Positions 60,215-64,000 of a stretch of 64,000 bases of DNA are shown here, piece after piece; within the stretch, counting starts at the first letter, position 1, and every line of letters starts with the position of its first letter. The notes beneath the pieces were generated by a model. That model was given only the letters and a program-made list of their open reading frames with translations. It did not search any database and was not told where the DNA came from. The translations under genes were made by a program, and so were the position numbers. Origin of the DNA: Sparassis latifolia. Lineage: Eukaryota; Basidiomycota; Agaricomycetes; Polyporales; Sparassidaceae. The stretch is from the NCBI GenBank assembly GCA_018466975.1, contig CM031554.1:434001-498000 (forward strand), written 5' to 3'.

Positions 60215-60382
60215 GTCTTCTAGTTTCGAGTCATTGCGGACAAATATCGTCTTCTAGTTTTAAGTCATTGCGGACAAGTATCGTCTTCTAGTTTCAAGTC
60301 ATTGCGGACAAGTATCGTCTAGTTTTAAGTCGTTACGGACAAATGTCGTCTTCTAGTTTTAAGTCATTGCGGACATGTATCG
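60215..60382. repeat. Five-copy tandem repeat, about 34 bp per unit
   Basis: Units of the form TCTTCTAGTTTTAAGTCATT followed by GCGGACAAGTATCG, with single-base variants and one shortened unit. Inside the LTR element interior. Confidence 0.85.
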
Positions 60383-61771
60383 TGGTTGGCTGGTCATCGT
60401 CAATGCCAGCATGGTTAATCGTCTTCTGGTGAGTGATAGCTCCCATTCAGGTTTCATGTCTTCGATGTTTCTAATCATCGGGATAATTGTGGCCTTATCT
60501 TGGGTTGATACCGCACTTCGTCGGTTATCTCCCTTCACATTCCGTGAATGCCATAATCCTGCCTTTCGGCTTTCATTAAGGTTGTTCGTCCTTCTGATAA
60601 CCTTTCTGCACCCCGGGTATCTCGCCCTACTAGGTGTTCTCAGCAAAGGTTCAGATCAAATATCCAATGGTAAGCGATAGCTCCCATTCACGTTTCATGT
60701 CCAGTTTCATGTCTTCATCATTAAAGTACCCCGGCCTAGGTTTGAACTACCCCGGCCTAGCGTGATACTTCATCGAATATTTCATGTCAGGTCTTGTCGT
60801 GTGTTGGTGTCGAATGAAATCGACTACCTCCATCCATATTCCATGGATGCCCTATTCATTGCTGTGTCGTATATCGAATTTCGTCTGTTTGTCAAGTTTA
60901 TTCTTCCAGATGATGAGACAACAGTCTACATCAAATCCAAGGATCGGCCGTGACCCAGTATCCTTTCTATCCATGGGGAACTACCCCGCGCATGTCATCA
61001 AAAGTGCCATATCGAAGGCTGTCGTTCATAGTAGTTTCGCCCATCGAGATCTGTCTGATCGTCGAGGGTTGCTAGACCTATTTAGGCATCTAGCATCGGG
61101 TGTCGTCATCGTGGTGGTCAACAAAGGACCGTCTGGGACATCCAGACATCATCGAATGAGTCATGTCTGTCTGATCATGCTCGAGTCATCATCGTGGTGG
61201 TCAACAAAGGACCATTAGGGGTTTCCTAATATCAGGTGTCGTTATCGGGGATTGGAGTGTCATGTACTGTTGACTCCAAGTCGTTCTTCGGTGATATAAT
61301 CTCTTGTTAAGTTCAATCATCAGGCTAATCGTCGCCTCGTCGAATCTTCGGCCTAGGTTCAGTATGGATCATTGGTTTATACGGAGAGCCAGGATCCGTC
61401 TTCCGTCAGAACCTTTTACTATGTCATTCAAGGTTCATCCAGGTTCAGTTTCTTTGTCGTCGAGAGCTGTGATCGACGATCATCGTTCAGATCCTTTTGT
61501 TACATCAGGATCTTCTTCGGATTGTCGGTTTCTTTAACGTCGAGAGCCTCTTCGACAGGGAATGGTTTTGAAGTGTCAACTCGCGGTGTCTTCAAACATT
61601 CCATGGTCATCAACTCGTAATGGCATCGAGTTGTCAATCTTTCTGCACCCCAGGTAACTCGCCATGCAGGGTGTTCTCAGCCAAGATCTATCGTTTGTTT
61701 ATAGTGGAGAGCGAGTGTCCACTTGCTCAGTCTGAGCTCCCATTCAGGGATCACAATCATCAAATGGTCAT

Positions 61772-61921
61772 CAGATCGGACTCAATTAAGAGTCTACAGT
61801 TTATACGGGTTGCCGTTCCCGGGATCAACAATCATCGGGTGTTCTTCAGATCGGACTCAATTAAGAGTCTACGGTTTATACGGGTTGCCGTTCCTGGGAT
61901 CAATCTGCACCGTAGGTATCT
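61772..61921. repeat. Two-copy tandem repeat, 75-bp period
   Basis: Both copies carry CAGATCGGACTCAATTAAGA followed by GTCTAC and TTTATACGGGTTGCCGTTCC. Inside the LTR element. Confidence 0.8.
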
Positions 61922-62270
61922 CACCGCACTCGGTGTTGTCAGCCATGATCATCAAGTGTGCGACTTAAGTCCTTCGTCAAAGGCTGCGCACCATCCTCAG
62001 TTCATCACGGTCCATAGAATCGGTACTAATTCTACGGTGGCCAAACCTTTCCGATTCGCAGTCACATGCAGCTCGTACATGTCTTTGATTATTACACATG
62101 TTGTAGCTTTCCTCGCATGAGGGGATTCGACCCCTGAGAGTCGCCCAATGAAGGGTAAACTCTTGAGAGTTCGTCTCGGACAAGGTGCCAATCAATTGTC
62201 TTTCGAAAATCTGGTCTCACCTAGGAATGACCAGACAAGGGTCTTCTTCGTCGTTCCAATGTTGGATATC

Positions 62271-62429
62271 GAGAGAATGGAGTGTCAATCGCGGTATCTC
62301 CATCTCTGTCATCACAGGTGTCCTAATGTTAATGGACAAGGTCGAGGTCAAGAGAATGGAGTGTCAAATCACGGTATCTCCATCTCTGTTATCACAGGTT
62401 TCCTAATGTTACGCTGTCTGCGAATATGG
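62271..62429. repeat. Two-copy degenerate tandem repeat, about 79-bp period
   Basis: Both copies contain AGAGAATGGAGTGTCAA, GGTATCTCCATCTCTGT and TCCTAATGTTA. Inside the LTR element, near its right LTR. Confidence 0.75.
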
Positions 62430-62588
62430 ACAAGTCGAGGTCGGGTAGTGTCATCCTAAGGTAACCGTCGCCTTGGTCGGTCAAGGAATATATCATGACA
62501 CGGTCACTGTCTGTAAACCGGTCGAGGTCGGGGTCATCGGGCTCTAAAGCATAGGAGCTTGAGCCAAGGAAAGATGATCTTGTCCTAA

Positions 62589-63404
62589 TGTCACGGGGGC
62601 CAGTCGTGCCACCGTACATCCGGTTCGTCATCTAGTGACTAGGCCTTCGCAAGGGCTCAAGTCAATCGTGAGGGGTCCGACCTCCAGTCACAGCGATGAC
62701 CAGAGGTCGGCCCAGTGGAGCTGTCTTATGAACGCTTGGCCGCTGTCTGCGGACCAAGGTCGATCTGTCGCACAGATGTAGATGGTAAAACTGGTTGATG
62801 TGTAACCAGGACAAGATGGGGACTCCAGCTTGTCCTGTCGGTCTTATATACAAGTACAGGCGTCTGTCTACCTGTAATACTAGAACTACGATTGGTCCAT
62901 CGGTATCAATACAAGGGCACAGGGTTCGTATACCTGTCCCACGGTCGTGAGAATGCTGAGTCAGTCATGACTCTGCGTGAGAGACAATCTGTCCATATGG
63001 AGATAAGGTCGTGCTGCGAAGATAAGGCAGCAGCGAGGTCGTCGTGCATCTAGCGCATGTATCAGGGTCTAGAGCCATGCCCATGAGGTTCGGTATCTGT
63101 ATCGTAAGGTAAGGCAAAGGTGAGGCAAACATGCCTTTGTCGTGTGTGTGATAGGAAGTGCGTCCTAGGTCTGGATCTCGCACATGAGGTAAACATGCCT
63201 TGAGCACAAGGCACATATCATCAGATGATCAGGTAGATCCGTGCCGGATAGATAAGGGCGATGACCATGATGACATCATGGTCATGTGGTCAGTGACGTC
63301 ATTGTCACATGGTCAGTCTAGGCTCTGTGATGTCATTGTCACGTGATCGGTAAAGGTAGAGGCGGAAGTCGTCCGCGTGTTCCTCAGAGAGGAGCTTTGT
63401 AACA
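62589..63404. repeat. Right LTR (816 bp)
   Basis: Same sequence as the left LTR with an extra 11 bp around TCCAGCTTGTCC and two base differences. Ends TTTGTAACA just before six Cs of the MITE. Confidence 0.9.
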
Positions 63405-63817
63405 CCCCCCTTCCAGATATAAGGTTTAGAAAGAGCTCACTTTGCTCTCACGGTATGCGGAGATCAATTTGCCGACGTGCCGGCCTGATTTAGAGACGAA
63501 TTTTAGTTTAGAACGTTTCTAAACGGCTACGGGAAGGCATCCACTGAGAATACAGAATGAAGCTTTGAAGTTCTGAAATGTGGAGACTTAATGAAGCGTA
63601 CAATTCCGGAGATCACCGATGAAGTGTCTTCGCCGGCAGTGCCGAGTCCAGCCTCCGGCCGATTGGGAACCGGCATCAAGTCACGATGCCGTGTAATCAT
63701 CTCTGTTGCTTCCGTGGGCCAAACACGGACAAAGAACGCGCGAAATAAATTAGACTAGATTCTCGTGCCATCCCAAACTCCGCGTCGCTCTGTTGCCTCG
63801 CCTTAGATACCCTTACA

Positions 63818-64000
63818 ATGGTCGCTACCGTTCAGAAGCCCGCGCCCGCCTTCAAGTCTACCGCCGTCATCGATGGCATCTTCCACGAGGTCTCGCTCGA
63901 GCAGTACCTAGGACAATGGTGTGTTTACCACTAGAGGAGAGGTAATTTAGGCTATGACGCTCACATATCTTTGTCAGGGTGGTTCTGTTCTTCTATCCCA
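63818..64000 (+). CDS. 2-Cys peroxiredoxin (thioredoxin peroxidase), 5' part
   Basis: The first exon, 63818 to about 63918, encodes [20 protein letters not shown] followed by a beta-strand stretch and LEQYLGQW. After a GTGTGT intron ending TTTGTCAG it continues VVLFFYP up to the window edge. The order PAPAF...FKSTAV...GQWVVLFFYP is the opening of typical 2-Cys peroxiredoxins such as yeast Tsa1; the peroxidatic cysteine in the following FTFVCP motif lies beyond the window. The family reduces hydrogen peroxide using thioredoxin in the cytosol. Its start codon is 275 bp from the MITE/LTR insertion. Confidence 0.88.

Larger units (their letters stand above)
58646..63404. mobile_element. LTR retrotransposon without coding capacity (LARD-like)
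   Basis: Two direct repeats of 805 and 816 bp, each beginning TGTCACGGGGG and ending TTTGTAACA (TG...CA), bound a 3.1-kb interior. C-runs of six bases flank both sides. The intact MITE has seven Cs at this point, which fits a 5-bp duplication exactly. No frame in the interior encodes gag, protease, reverse transcriptase or integrase; it consists largely of degenerate tandem duplications. I could not assign a tRNA primer site after the left LTR. Such an element would need proteins from a relative elsewhere. Confidence 0.88.
58374..63543 (+). mobile_element. Second copy of the 382-bp MITE, split by an LTR element
   Basis: It starts TGGATGCCTTCCCGTAG (58374-58390) and ends with the reverse complement at 63543. 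The parts outside the LTR element align with the reverse complement of the intact copy at 16241-16622 along the whole length, including the end TCTAAACGGCTACGGGAAGG. The insertion point is in its C-run. Confidence 0.88.

Noticed and set aside
59847..60223. Overlapping open frames in the LTR element interior as candidate gag genes
   Set aside because: They are under 105 codons, overlap in three frames across a repeated TCCTCGATTCCACTCGT segment and show no zinc knuckle.
60215..60382. Regularly spaced 34-bp repeats that might suggest a CRISPR array
   Set aside because: Units are directly adjacent with no unique spacers, the genome is eukaryotic, and the array lies inside an LTR element.

Overview
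The window is nuclear DNA of a filamentous basidiomycete, most likely an agaricomycete. It has many short (about 38-70 bp) GT-AG introns, a fungal set of single-copy housekeeping genes on both strands, several F-box/leucine-rich genes, a DUF6534-type membrane protein, and young transposable elements between genes. There is no operon structure. Exon boundaries were worked out by hand from splice signals and reading-frame continuity. Where introns are listed the frame closes exactly; where they are not, the ends are approximate.

Layout. 1-983: a foldback-type inverted repeat. 1232-2570: SEC13. 2999-8385: a tail-to-tail inverted pair of F-box genes, the plus copy a pseudogene carrying a retro-insertion, the minus copy intact. 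9000-10825: two small genes (a membrane protein and an unknown). 11175-15608: a WDR48/Bun107-type ubiquitin-protease cofactor. 16241-16622: a 382-bp MITE. 16980-19296: a DUF6534 membrane protein. 20006-24518: a large unknown propeller-plus-membrane protein. 25837-29581: two unknown genes. 29880-30966: BUD32. 31141-32368: nested MITEs. 32623-35871: eIF3a. 36105-43793: the CCH1 calcium channel. 43843-44398: a small unknown gene. 45851-47916: an FCP1/NIF-domain protein. 48348-50485: a PfkB sugar kinase. 50678-50749: tRNA-Glu(CTC). 50852-52431: OMA1. 52986-56355: one intact F-box gene, an SDR pseudogene and an F-box pseudogene. 58374-63543: a second copy of the 382-bp MITE, split by a 4.76-kb LTR element. 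63818-end: the start of a 2-Cys peroxiredoxin.

The genes do not form one pathway. They cover ER export (SEC13), translation initiation (eIF3a), tRNA modification (BUD32 in KEOPS), deubiquitination (WDR48), SCF-type substrate recognition (F-box genes), calcium entry (CCH1), mitochondrial quality control (OMA1) and peroxide defence (peroxiredoxin). The main interest lies in the transposon archaeology, where an intact empty site in the same window confirms a nested insertion to the base, and in two large proteins I cannot place in any family. I found no CRISPR array, no bacterial gene cluster and no clear new defence or biosynthetic system.
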